The notes under the pieces: model-generated
Databases searched by the model: none
Told to the model about the DNA's origin: nothing
What the model saw: only the letters and a program-made list of their open reading frames with translations
Source of the DNA: UBA583 sp964429995
GTDB taxonomy: Archaea > Nanobdellota > Nanobdellia > Woesearchaeales > UBA583
Direction: 5' to 3'
Length of the DNA: 64,000 nucleotides
Assembly: GCA_964429995.1 (NCBI GenBank)
Contig: CAYSDY010000002.1
Location: forward strand, 1 to 64,000
Shown: one piece after another, positions 1-7,886 of the stretch
Layout of the letters: each line of letters opens with the position of its first letter
Position numbering within the stretch: position 1 is the first letter of the stretch
Program-made: the position numbers and the translations under genes

Positions 1-33
1 AAAATTCATTAATTAAGAAATATTTGTTAAATA

Positions 34-1170
34 TTACTTAACTCCGAACGGAGCCAATAATATATTAAATATGAATATTATACTTAAATTATTAATCATA
101 AAATCAAAATAATACCACATTGAATAATTGGCATATATTGGTGTTTGAAAATTGAATAAAAAATTAAAAAATAATAACGTTATTATTAGAGAAAAAAGAA
201 ATTCTTTACAAATGATATTTTTTTTAAAATATAAAAAAAATAAATATATAAAATTGAATATTAACAAAAATAAAAAGAATCTATTAATTAAAATTCCTAA
301 AATTACAACTATACTTAAAATAATGCTTTTTTTATTTTTAGTGATTTTGTCATTTATAAGATAGTATAAATATATTATCATGGTATATATTGTAAAAGAA
401 TAGAATCTGATTATTGTTTCATAAAACATTAATAATGAACTTGAAATAAATAAAATTACAATTATCATTGAAATTTTATAATCAAAGATTAAGGGGAATT
501 TAGTTAATATCATAATAATTGTTATAGTTCCTAAAATCAAATTTGAACTTCTTAATAAAAATATATTTTTTGTAAATATCATAAAAAAAGAGTAATAATA
601 TGTTGTTATTAAAGATTGATAATAAAAAAATTTCGAAGGAAAAATTGGGAAATAACTTAAATTTACAAAATAGGATGATAAATAAGTAGTTGCCTCATCT
701 ATCCATAATGTATTATTAAAAATGGAATAAATTCTACTAATTAGATATATTGAAATCAATATTGTAATACCTATTTTGTTATTAGATTTATTATTTTCTT
801 TAATAACTTCTTTGTTAAATAATAAAGATAATGAACCAAATACAATAGAAATAATAAAAAATAAAAATCTAAAATTACTAAAATAACTTAAATTAAAAAA
901 ATCATTCACTGCAAATAGTATCAAACTTATTAAAAATAAATGTGGTACAATTTTTTTAGCTTTTTCATTTTGATATAATTTCCAGTATCCAAAGTATATT
1001 CCAAATATTACTAACATAATAAAAAACCAATTTAATCTAATATATTTTGAGATATTAATTATTTGAAAAAAATCAAATACTGAAAATATAATACTTAATA
1101 TAAATAATTGAATTAATATTAAAAATCCGAGTTCAATTATTCTATTTTTAGGTTTTATATCAAAAATCAT
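34..1170 (-). CDS. GT-C fold membrane glycosyltransferase (PMT/ArnT-like)
   Basis: A 378-residue protein made almost wholly of hydrophobic helices, about ten segments. After the first four helices it has a loop with WIDEAT (Asp158, Glu159), the acidic pair typical of GT39/PMT_2-type GT-C enzymes, which use polyprenyl-phosphate sugars on the outer face of the membrane. A later ETIIRFYSF segment resembles the aromatic/Arg motif that follows in this family. It is shorter than usual and ends soon after the last helix, so the C-terminal extracytoplasmic domain is missing. Its start overlaps the end of the upstream LamG-like gene by 11 nt, so the two are probably co-transcribed. Surface glycosylation is inferred; donor and acceptor are unknown. 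Confidence 0.7.
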   Translation of the reverse strand: MIFDIKPKNRIIELGFLILIQLFILSIIFSVFDFFQIINISKYIRLNWFFIMLVIFGIYFGYWKLYQNEKAKKIVPHLFLISLILFAVNDFFNLSYFSNFRFLFFIISIVFGSLSLLFNKEVIKENNKSNNKIGITILISIYLISRIYSIFNNTLWIDEATTYLSSYFVNLSYFPIFPSKFFYYQSLITTYYYSFFMIFTKNIFLLRSSNLILGTITIIMILTKFPLIFDYKISMIIVILFISSSLLMFYETIIRFYSFTIYTMIIYLYYLINDKITKNKKSIILSIVVILGILINRFFLFLLIFNFIYLFFLYFKKNIICKEFLFSLIITLLFFNFLFNFQTPIYANYSMWYYFDFMINNLSIIFIFNILLAPFGVK

Positions 1171-2617
1171 TTTTAAATATTCTATATTTTATATCATTAA
1201 TTTTACCAACTCCTGATATATATATTTTAGGTTCTTGTATATTAAATTTAGTTGGACTTATTAATTCAAAATTTTCAATTTTACCAATAATGAACTTTTC
1301 AATTCTACCCTTGAAATACTCTCCTTTTTCATAATTATGTCTAGTATAACCAAAGCCTAAATTAGTTTCAGAGTTATAACTTAAAAAAATAGATTCATTT
1401 TTAAATTCTTTTCTAGAAACTAATACATTTGAATTAAATACATCTTTTTTCTCAAATTTATCGTAAATATAAGTAAAATCAAATCTTTCGTTTTCAAACT
1501 TAACTGAATTAGTATAAAATGGTCCTGAACTATTTTCCATCCTACCAAGCATAAAATTTACTTTATTTTGTTGAACTATTATTTCCCAATTAAAATGTCC
1601 TACGATTTGAGATGTATTTCTATTAATATCAAAAATCTCTCCTACAACATTTAAAATAAAACTTTCATTCTCAAACCTATCATAACTTCCAAGTAATTCA
1701 ATTTTATCATCAATTCCGTCAAATTCTAAACCTTTTGTAATATTTTCAAAAATCATATTTCCATAAATAACTAAAATTTCTTTTTCAATTAATGTATCAT
1801 TTTCATAACAAGAAAAACCATTACATTTATATTTTGATTTTTCAGTTTCATTAATTACAATAAAACCTTGTTCTTCTAAATTTTTAGTAAAATCGATTTC
1901 TAATTCAGGTTTTATAGAAAAATCCCAAATACTATCTTTTAAGTTTTCCGAATAAGAAAAATTTTGGTTTTTTAAATAAATGGGTTGATAGTTTCCATTA
2001 ATAATAATAAAAACATCCTCTTCAAATTCACCATCAATTTCAATTTCCATATATGTATTATTATCAATTACAATCTTTGGATCAAACCTAACCTCCACCG
2101 ACCCATTAATCTCTCTATAACAATCCTTTTCTATACATATTCTTGGGCCTAATCCTTCACTTTCAACTAAATAGATCTTACCGTTTAAATCGTTACTAGA
2201 ACCAACATCTAATACTAACTCTTCACTATACCCAAAAGGCAAGTAATTCCACCAGATTACATGTAAAAATAACAATATTCCTATAAGTGAGTAAAACCAT
2301 ACCCAAATCCTAAGTTCAGGCTTTATTATGTTCATTAATAATACTCCTAACACAACTGATAATAGTATTATAAATATGTAATTAAAATTAATAACTATCA
2401 AATACAAAAATGGCAAGAAAAGTAAACAAAGATATCCAATAAGAAATTTTAAATCCCTAAACCATATAAAACATGTAAGTATTAAAATAGCGATTAAAAC
2501 TGTTAAAAATGAAATCCAAACAGAACTTATATCATATAAAAAATTAAATAAACTCAAAAATAAACAGGAAAATACCATTATTCTTACGGATAAAAGTAAA
2601 TAATTTTTGTTAATCAT
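1160..2617 (-). CDS. Membrane protein with C-terminal LamG/concanavalin-like domain
   Basis: About 485 residues. The first roughly 130 hold four to five transmembrane helices. The rest is extracytoplasmic and Asn/Glu-rich, with a LamG-like beta-sandwich near residues 290-460: a GLEFDGIDDKIEL strand, then FILNVVGEIFD, and a closing FKGRIEKFIIG strand. This domain usually binds glycans or proteins. An earlier in-frame ATG exists at 2695, but a TATA-like box at 2633-2648 on the minus strand lies about 25 nt before the ATG at 2617, so I use the leaderless start. It is followed by the overlapping glycosyltransferase gene. Surface function is inferred; no orthologue recognised. Confidence 0.6.
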   Translation of the reverse strand: MINKNYLLLSVRIMVFSCLFLSLFNFLYDISSVWISFLTVLIAILILTCFIWFRDLKFLIGYLCLLFLPFLYLIVINFNYIFIILLSVVLGVLLMNIIKPELRIWVWFYSLIGILLFLHVIWWNYLPFGYSEELVLDVGSSNDLNGKIYLVESEGLGPRICIEKDCYREINGSVEVRFDPKIVIDNNTYMEIEIDGEFEEDVFIIINGNYQPIYLKNQNFSYSENLKDSIWDFSIKPELEIDFTKNLEEQGFIVINETEKSKYKCNGFSCYENDTLIEKEILVIYGNMIFENITKGLEFDGIDDKIELLGSYDRFENESFILNVVGEIFDINRNTSQIVGHFNWEIIVQQNKVNFMLGRMENSSGPFYTNSVKFENERFDFTYIYDKFEKKDVFNSNVLVSRKEFKNESIFLSYNSETNLGFGYTRHNYEKGEYFKGRIEKFIIGKIENFELISPTKFNIQEPKIYISGVGKINDIKYRIFKNDF

Positions 2618-2632
2618 ATCAAAGCAAACATA

Positions 2633-2648
2633 TTTATATTTATAAATG
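2633..2648 (-). promoter_or_regulatory. TATA-type promoter of the LamG/glycosyltransferase pair
   Basis: On the minus strand the sequence reads CATTTATAAATATAAATA, centred about 24 nt before the ATG at 2617. This spacing recurs throughout the window and indicates a leaderless transcript. Confidence 0.55.
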
Positions 2649-2762
2649 TTACTTTCAAGTAACAAAACAAAATCAAATCCATAAACATACCACACAAAAC
2701 ATTTAAAAACACATAATAATTAGTTTTATTACTTTTACTAACAAAAACTAAAGTAAAAGAGC

Positions 2763-2783
2763 GGGAAATAAAGATATTTCTCC
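2763..2783 (+). promoter_or_regulatory. Possible leader hairpin of the ribosomal-protein operon
   Basis: GGGAAATA at 2763-2770 can pair, with one bulge, with TATTTCTCC at 2775-2783 across a 4-nt loop. It lies 17 nt before the uS17 start, in an otherwise AT-only spacer. Ribosomal operons are often autoregulated by leader structures; that role here is inference only. Confidence 0.3.
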
Positions 2784-2800
2784 AAATTTTATATTAAAAA

Positions 2801-3139
2801 ATGAAAACTAGTGTTGGTTACAATGTTGAATGGAAACCGGAACAGTCCTGTGATGATAATAAATGTCCTTATCATGGACAGGTTTCTGTTAGAGGTAGCA
2901 TGTTTGAAGGAATAGTGGTTTCTACATCAATGGATAAGACAGCTATCGTTCAGTGGGACAATATAGTTAAGGATCCAAAATATTCTAGATACTATAAATC
3001 TCGTTCAAAGGTTGCTGCACATAGCCCTGCATGTATAAATGCAAAAGTAGGAGATAAGGTTCTTATTGCAGAAACTAGGCCTTTGTCAAAGACTAAGCAT
3101 TTTGTGATACTTAAGGTGATTGAAAATGAAAGCAATTAG
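2801..3139 (+). CDS. rpsQ: Ribosomal protein uS17
   Basis: Small-subunit protein that binds 16S rRNA helix 11 and helps early 30S assembly. The 112-residue sequence has the archaeal features: an N-terminal extension with the CDDNKCPYHGQ segment, then the OB-fold core with GIVVSTSMDKTAIVQW and the basic YSRYYKSRSK strand, and the C-terminal SKTKHFVILKVIE. Length fits archaeal S17 (about 105-115). It is the first gene of the operon and its end overlaps the uL14 start region by 14 nt. Upstream genes usual in archaea (uL22, uS3, uL29) are absent. Confidence 0.97.
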   Translation: MKTSVGYNVEWKPEQSCDDNKCPYHGQVSVRGSMFEGIVVSTSMDKTAIVQWDNIVKDPKYSRYYKSRSKVAAHSPACINAKVGDKVLIAETRPLSKTKHFVILKVIENESN

Positions 3140-3527
3140 AAGAAACAATTCAAGAGGCTTGCCAATTGGTGCTGAAGTTGAATGTGTTGATAATTCAGGT
3201 GCAAAATCTGTAAGAATTATAGGTGTTAAAGGATACAAGACAGTAAAAAGACAACTTGAGAATGCAGGTGTTGGTGATCTTGTTACTGCTCATGTTCTTA
3301 AGGGAAAACCTGAAATGAAGCATGAACTTGTAAAGTGTGTTGTTGTAAAACAAAAACAGGAATACAGAAGACCTGATGGAACTACAATAAAATTCCAGTC
3401 TAACGGAGTTGTGGTTTTAAAGGATGATAAAGGTAATCCTAAAGGTACAATAATAAAGGGCGTTATAGCAAAAGAGGTTGGAGAAAGATTTCCAGCTGTT
3501 GCAAGAATTGCTAGCGTGATTATGTAA
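3126..3527 (+). CDS. rplN: Ribosomal protein uL14
   Basis: Large-subunit protein of the subunit interface; contacts 23S rRNA and the uL19/eL24 region. About 133 residues, showing the hallmark VECVDNSGAKSVRIIGVKGY, the GDLVTAHVLKGKPEMK strand and a conserved C-terminal VGERFPAVARIASVIM. I choose the ATG at 3126, not the in-frame TTG at 3120, because GGTGAT at 3115-3120 is an archaeal Shine-Dalgarno match 5 nt upstream. It overlaps the uS17 coding end and is followed by uL24 after 1 nt. Confidence 0.97.
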   Translation: MKAIRRNNSRGLPIGAEVECVDNSGAKSVRIIGVKGYKTVKRQLENAGVGDLVTAHVLKGKPEMKHELVKCVVVKQKQEYRRPDGTTIKFQSNGVVVLKDDKGNPKGTIIKGVIAKEVGERFPAVARIASVIM

Positions 3528-3528
3528 A

Positions 3529-3918
3529 ATGGAAAAGAAGTGGTCAAAGTTTTGGAAATCATCTTCCCAAAGAAGAAAGCAAAGAAAGTATGTTCATAAC
3601 GCTCCTTTGCACATAAAGAGGAATATGTTGTCTGCTCACTTGTCTGATGAACTTTCAAAGCAATATGGTGTAAGAAACCTAAGGCTAAGAAAAGGAGATA
3701 CTGTAAAAATCTTAAGAGGAGACAGTAAGGGCAAGAGTGGAAAGGTCAGTAAAGTTTCAATTTCAAGAATGAGAGTTTATGTTGAGGATGCAGGAGTTTT
3801 AAGAGCAGATGGTACAAAGTCGCTTTATCCTATACATGCATCAAATCTTATGATTACAAAATTGAGCCTGTCTGATGCAAAAAGAGTTGAAAAGATAGAT
3901 AAGGTTAAGAGGAACTAA
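3529..3918 (+). CDS. rplX: Ribosomal protein uL24
   Basis: Assembly-initiator protein of the large subunit, placed near the exit tunnel. 129 residues with the archaeal/eukaryotic N-terminal basic stretch (SSQRRKQRKYVHNAPLH), then the KOW motif LRKGDTVKILRGDSKGKSGKV. Length is typical of archaeal L24. The ATG begins 1 nt after the uL14 stop. The stop-AAAATG arrangement recurs at most junctions of this operon, consistent with translational coupling. Confidence 0.97.
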   Translation: MEKKWSKFWKSSSQRRKQRKYVHNAPLHIKRNMLSAHLSDELSKQYGVRNLRLRKGDTVKILRGDSKGKSGKVSKVSISRMRVYVEDAGVLRADGTKSLYPIHASNLMITKLSLSDAKRVEKIDKVKRN

Positions 3919-3920
3919 AA

Positions 3921-4646
3921 ATGGGAAATAATCAGCATTTAAAAAGAAGCAAAGCCCCTTTTGGATGGCCTGTGAAAAGAAAGAATATTACTTTTGTTGC
4001 AAAACCTAATCCTGGTTCTTATTCATTAAAGTATGTTGTTCCTGTTGTTGTGGTTTTAAGAGATATATTAAAATATACAAGTACAGCTAAGGAAGCAAAA
4101 TACATAGTGTATGAGAAAGGTGTTCTTGTTAATGGCAAGAAGGTTTCTGATATAAATCATCCTGTTGGAATCTTTGATGTGTTTGAAATAACTGCAAGCA
4201 ATGAAAAGTTTTTAGTAACCATAAATCAGCTTGGAAAGTTTGAACTTGTCAAATGTTCTGATGATTTACTTTACTTAAGAATAAGTGGAAAACAGATAAG
4301 AGGCACTGAATCATTCCAGCTTAATTTTATGAACGGATACAATAGGCTTGTTGATAAAAAGGTTTTTGATTCTGCAAAAGTTAATGATACTGTTGTGCTT
4401 GACTTTAAGAAAAATAAGATTGAAAAGGTTTTGCCATTAAAGGAAGGATCTTTTGCGTTCTTTTATGATGGTAAGCTTAAGGGACAGATAGCAGAAATTA
4501 AGGGATTTAATGCATATAATGGAATCACAAGAGATGTTATATCAGTTGAATCAGCAGATGGTACAGCTAATTCTACAGCAAAAGATTATGCTTATGTTGT
4601 TGGATTGGGAAAGGCAGATGTTAAGAGGTTTTTGAAAAATGAGTAA
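3921..4646 (+). CDS. rps4e: Ribosomal protein eS4
   Basis: Archaeal/eukaryotic-specific small-subunit protein. 241 residues in the usual order: an N-terminal basic segment with LKRSKAPFGWPVKRK, an S4-type RNA-binding domain (KYIVYEKGVLVNGKKVSDI), a central eS4 domain and a C-terminal KOW-like strand. Its position between uL24 and uL5 is diagnostic of archaeal spc operons. The last 8 nt overlap the uL5 start. Confidence 0.96.
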   Translation: MGNNQHLKRSKAPFGWPVKRKNITFVAKPNPGSYSLKYVVPVVVVLRDILKYTSTAKEAKYIVYEKGVLVNGKKVSDINHPVGIFDVFEITASNEKFLVTINQLGKFELVKCSDDLLYLRISGKQIRGTESFQLNFMNGYNRLVDKKVFDSAKVNDTVVLDFKKNKIEKVLPLKEGSFAFFYDGKLKGQIAEIKGFNAYNGITRDVISVESADGTANSTAKDYAYVVGLGKADVKRFLKNE

Positions 4647-5175
4647 GGTTGTTAAAACTTTGGCAGAAAACCCAATGAAAGAACTTTTCCTTGAAAAGGT
4701 TACTGTTAATATATGTGTTGGTAATGATAAGCTGGGTATGGTTAAAGCAGAAAAACTTCTTAAAATGGTTACAGATGGAAGGACTCCTGCTAAGAATTGT
4801 GCAAGAAGAAGACTTGCAACATGGCAGATAAGACCTGGTCTTCCTATAGGATACAAAGTTACATTAAGAGGTCAAGAAGGTTTTGATTTTCTAAAATGGA
4901 TATTAACATCTAAAGGATCTAAGTTTAAGGAAAAATCTATAGATTTTAATGGTAACTTTTCAATAGGTGTGCATGAATATTTGGACCTTGATGGTTTAAA
5001 ATATGATGCTGACATAGGAATTATGGGTTTTGAACTTATGAGTACTTTTGCAAGAAAAGGATTTCGTGTAAAAAACAGAATGCTTTTGGGTAAAAAAGTG
5101 CCAAAAAGACATAGAGTGACTAAAGATGAAGTTATAAAATACATGACTGAAAAGTTTAATGTTGAGGTGATTTAA
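4639..5175 (+). CDS. rplE: Ribosomal protein uL5
   Basis: Binds 5S rRNA and the central protuberance and contacts P-site tRNA. 178 residues with the archaeal signature KVTVNICVGNDKLGMVKAEK, the loop PAKNCARRRLATWQIRPGLPIGYKVTLRG, and GVHEYLDLDGLKYDADIGIMG. It overlaps eS4 by 8 nt. The coding end carries GAGGTGAT at 5164-5171, the ribosome site for uS14. Confidence 0.97.
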   Translation: MSKVVKTLAENPMKELFLEKVTVNICVGNDKLGMVKAEKLLKMVTDGRTPAKNCARRRLATWQIRPGLPIGYKVTLRGQEGFDFLKWILTSKGSKFKEKSIDFNGNFSIGVHEYLDLDGLKYDADIGIMGFELMSTFARKGFRVKNRMLLGKKVPKRHRVTKDEVIKYMTEKFNVEVI

Positions 5176-5176
5176 G

Positions 5177-5407
5177 ATGACATCTAAAAATTATGCAAAG
5201 GCAAAAGTGCAGTTGGAACATAAACCTGCAAAATGGGCTAAGTATCAGAAGCATAATGCTCCAAAGAAGAGGAGTTTTGGTTTTGGTATCACAAGATGTG
5301 AACTTTGCGGTTCAACAAGGGGACATATTTCAAAATATGGTTTAAATATCTGTAGAAGGTGTTTTAGATTGAATGCCACAAAACTGGGCTTTAAAAAACT
5401 GAACTAA
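5177..5407 (+). CDS. rpsN: Ribosomal protein uS14, zinc-binding form with N-terminal extension
   Basis: Small-subunit head protein. The C-terminal half carries the zinc ribbon CELC...CRRC and the conserved HISKYGLNICRRCFR segment. Archaeal uS14 is usually about 50-57 residues; this one has 76, with a basic 20-residue N-terminal extension before the conserved core. The start is secure because GAGGTGAT at 5164-5171 lies 5 nt before the ATG and no later ATG precedes the core. It lies between uL5 (1 nt gap) and uS8 (1 nt gap). Confidence 0.95.
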   Translation: MTSKNYAKAKVQLEHKPAKWAKYQKHNAPKKRSFGFGITRCELCGSTRGHISKYGLNICRRCFRLNATKLGFKKLN

Positions 5408-5408
5408 A

Positions 5409-5798
5409 ATGGTATTAAATGATCCAATTGCTGATGCTTTATCCAAAATAAACAATGCTGTAAAGGCATTAAATAAGACGGTTGTGCTTAAAAAGTGCAA
5501 ATTGCTTGTAAATATTTTGGATTTGTTAAGGGATAATGGTTATGTGGGTTCTTATGAATTGATTGAAGATGGAAGACAGGGCCTTTTAAAGGTTAATCTT
5601 TTAGGTACAATCAATGAAACATTTGCTATAAAACCACGATACCCTGTAAGAATAGATGAGCTGGAGTCTTATGAAAAGAGATTTTTGCCAGCTAAGGACT
5701 TTGGTGTTCTGATAATTTCCACAAATAAAGGATTACTTACTCAGAAACAGGCAAAAGAACAAAACCTTGGAGGATTCTTGGTTGCATATTGTTATTAA
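5409..5798 (+). CDS. rpsH: Ribosomal protein uS8
   Basis: Binds the central domain of 16S rRNA, and is often a translational repressor of the spc operon in bacteria. 129 residues: N-terminal NDPIADALSKINNA, then the C-terminal domain with FGVLIISTNKGLLT and the final GGFLVAYCY. Length is typical for Archaea (about 130). The gap to uL6 is 6 nt. A hairpin target for uS8 was not searched for. Confidence 0.96.
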   Translation: MVLNDPIADALSKINNAVKALNKTVVLKKCKLLVNILDLLRDNGYVGSYELIEDGRQGLLKVNLLGTINETFAIKPRYPVRIDELESYEKRFLPAKDFGVLIISTNKGLLTQKQAKEQNLGGFLVAYCY

Positions 5799-5804
5799 TG
5801 AAAA

Positions 5805-6380
5805 ATGGCTAAGGTAGAAATAAAAAAGAAGGAGCCTAAAAGCTTTCATTTAAATGTTCCATTAACAGATGGTGTTAAGGCAGAACTTGATGGAAAAATA
5901 TTAAAAGTTGCAGGTCCTAAAGGTGAAGTTTCAAAGATGCTTAAATATCCTAAGATTAGCGTACAGGTTAAAGATTCTGACATAATAGTTGGAACTGATG
6001 ATTTGGGAAGACGTGAAAAAAAGATGATATTTACATTTTATGCTCACATAAAAAATCTTGTAAAAGGAGTAACAGAAGGCTTTGAATATGACTTAAGAGT
6101 TGTTTTTGCAAAGTTTCCTATTACAGTTGAAATGAAGGGCGATGAATTTTTGGTAAAAAACCTTTTGGGTGAAAAAGTTCCAAGAGTAGTAAAAATTCCA
6201 AAAGATGTAAAGATTGAGCTTGATGGAAAGGAAATTAAGGTTAGCGGAATAAACAAAGAAACAGTAGGACAGGCTGCTGCAAGTATTGAGCAGTTATGTC
6301 GTGTTACAAATCTTGATAGAAGGGTTGTACAGGATGGTATATATATCATAAAAAAACCACATAGGGTATATTCAGCATAA
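5805..6380 (+). CDS. rplF: Ribosomal protein uL6
   Basis: Large-subunit protein near the factor-binding site and the sarcin-ricin loop. 191 residues forming two similar alpha/beta domains: the first with LDGKILKVAGPKGEVSKML, the second with IELDGKEIKVSGINKETVGQAAA and the conserved QDGIYIIKKPHRV tail. Slightly longer than typical archaeal L6 because of a lysine-rich N-terminus. Spacing to eL32 is 2 nt. Confidence 0.96.
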   Translation: MAKVEIKKKEPKSFHLNVPLTDGVKAELDGKILKVAGPKGEVSKMLKYPKISVQVKDSDIIVGTDDLGRREKKMIFTFYAHIKNLVKGVTEGFEYDLRVVFAKFPITVEMKGDEFLVKNLLGEKVPRVVKIPKDVKIELDGKEIKVSGINKETVGQAAASIEQLCRVTNLDRRVVQDGIYIIKKPHRVYSA

Positions 6381-6382
6381 AA

Positions 6383-6910
6383 ATGGTAGAGAAATTATTA
6401 AAACATAGATCAGATGTCAAGAAAAGAAAACCAAACTTTAGAAGACAACAGATAAACCAGTATGCAAAATTTGCCAGGTCAAAATCATGGAAGAGGCCAA
6501 AAGGACATCAGGCTAAGATGAGACTTCACAGAAGAGGACATAGGGCTATGCCATCTGTTGGTTATGGATCTCCAAAGCTTGTAAGAGGTTTTAACAAATT
6601 AGGATTTAAAGAGGTTGTTGTATGTAATATGCAGGATCTTTTAAGGATTGATGCAAAAACAGAAACAGTTGTTATCTCAAGAACAGTTGGAAACAGAAAA
6701 AGACTTGAAATGCTAAAGCATGCAAAAGAGAACAAGATAAAAATTGTTAATGTTTCTGATGTTGAAAAGAAGATAAATGAAATAACAAAGGTAAAATCAG
6801 AAAAAAAAGCTGAATCTTTAGATAAAAAGAATAAGAAGGCTGAATCAAGCAAGAAGAAGGCTGAAAAAGTTTCTGATGCAAAAGATGCAGAAAAGGAGGA
6901 TGAAGAATGA
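6383..6910 (+). CDS. rpl32e: Ribosomal protein eL32 with charged C-terminal tail
   Basis: Archaeal/eukaryotic-specific large-subunit protein. The core (about residues 1-130) shows PNFRRQQINQYAKF, SWKRPKGHQAKMRLHRRGHR and VGYGSPKLVRG, all typical. A Lys/Glu/Ser-rich tail follows (about residues 133-175), without predicted fold. Some archaeal and eukaryotic L32 proteins have extensions, usually at the N-terminus; this tail may be a lineage trait. The gene overlaps the eL19 start by 4 nt (ATGA). Confidence 0.95.
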   Translation: MVEKLLKHRSDVKKRKPNFRRQQINQYAKFARSKSWKRPKGHQAKMRLHRRGHRAMPSVGYGSPKLVRGFNKLGFKEVVVCNMQDLLRIDAKTETVVISRTVGNRKRLEMLKHAKENKIKIVNVSDVEKKINEITKVKSEKKAESLDKKNKKAESSKKKAEKVSDAKDAEKEDEE

Positions 6911-7383
6911 ACTTAGGAAAACAAAAAAATCTTGCTGCAAGAGCATTGGGTGTTTCCAAAAAAAGGATAAAATTTGATGCTGTTACTGCAGATTCTAAAA
7001 AGAGTCTTAAGGAGATGCTTTCAAGAGAAGATGCTAGAGCTTTGCTTGAGGAAAAAGTTATAAAGAAACTTCCAAAAAAGGGAATATCAAAAACAAGAGC
7101 AAATAAAATAGCTGTGCAAAAAAAGAAAGGAAGAAGACAGGGACAAGGTTCAAGAAAGGGAACTGCTAATGCAAGATTTCCTGAAAAGGATCAATGGATG
7201 ATAAAAATAAGAGCATTAAGAGCATTGCTTAAACAGTACAAAGAATCAGGCAAGATGGATTCTAAGACATACAGGAGCTTGTATCTTAAAATTAAGGGTA
7301 ACTTTTTCAGAAACAAGAGACACTTAAAGCTTTACATAGAACAGAATAATCTGCTTATAAAAAACGAAGATGGTAAAGAATAG
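6907..7383 (+). CDS. rpl19e: Ribosomal protein eL19
   Basis: Archaeal/eukaryotic-specific large-subunit protein with a long helical rRNA-binding region. 158 residues, N-terminal NLGKQKNLAARALGVSKKRI, then KGISKTRANKIAVQKKKGRRQGQGSRKG (the basic turn that enters rRNA). Length fits archaeal L19e (about 150). It overlaps eL32 by 4 nt and uL18 by 14 nt, suggesting tight translational coupling. Confidence 0.96.
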   Translation: MNLGKQKNLAARALGVSKKRIKFDAVTADSKKSLKEMLSREDARALLEEKVIKKLPKKGISKTRANKIAVQKKKGRRQGQGSRKGTANARFPEKDQWMIKIRALRALLKQYKESGKMDSKTYRSLYLKIKGNFFRNKRHLKLYIEQNNLLIKNEDGKE

Positions 7384-7885
7384 AAATAAAAACAGGGTTT
7401 TTAGATTCAACAGAAGGATAAGAGGACAAACAGATTATCAGTTAAGGTTGAAATTGCTAAAAAGCCAGATGATGAGGGTTGTTATAAGAAAGTCAAACAA
7501 TAACATGCTTGTTCAGTTTGTAGATTATGCACCAGAAGGAGATAAGATTGTTACAAGTGTAAAATCAGACAGCTTAAAAAAATACAAATATGATGGACAT
7601 ACAGGAAATATTGTTTCAGCATACCTTACAGGTTATCTTGCAGGAAAAAGATTGCTTAAAACAAAATTTAAAGGAGAGTGCATAGTTGATTTTGGACTTC
7701 AGAGAGTTTTGTATGGAAATAGGTTATTTGCAACAGTTAAAGGTGTAAAGGATGCAGGAGTTAATGTTTTGGTTGATGATGTGGTTTTCCCATCTGAATC
7801 AAGACTTAAAGGAGAACATCTTACAAAAAAGATTGCAGTAGCTATTGAAGATGTAAAAAAAGAAATAGGCAAGGTGGTTGCATAA
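7370..7885 (+). CDS. rplR: Ribosomal protein uL18
   Basis: Binds 5S rRNA in the central protuberance with uL5. 171 residues: N-terminal FNRRIRGQTDYQLRLKLLKS, then VQFVDYAPEGDKIVTSVKS and the conserved GHTGNIVSAYLTGYLAGKR, ending with a domain containing GVKDAGVNVL. The start lies 14 nt inside the end of eL19. Length agrees with archaeal L18 (about 170-200). Confidence 0.95.
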   Translation: MVKNRNKNRVFRFNRRIRGQTDYQLRLKLLKSQMMRVVIRKSNNNMLVQFVDYAPEGDKIVTSVKSDSLKKYKYDGHTGNIVSAYLTGYLAGKRLLKTKFKGECIVDFGLQRVLYGNRLFATVKGVKDAGVNVLVDDVVFPSESRLKGEHLTKKIAVAIEDVKKEIGKVVA

Positions 7886-7886
7886 A

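Noticed and set aside
152..364. Plus-strand ORF of 70 residues
   Set aside because: Shadow of the glycosyltransferase gene; composition is antisense Lys/Asn-rich with no promoter.
3120..3125. TTG start for uL14
   Set aside because: It lies within the Shine-Dalgarno sequence; the ATG at 3126 is correctly spaced.
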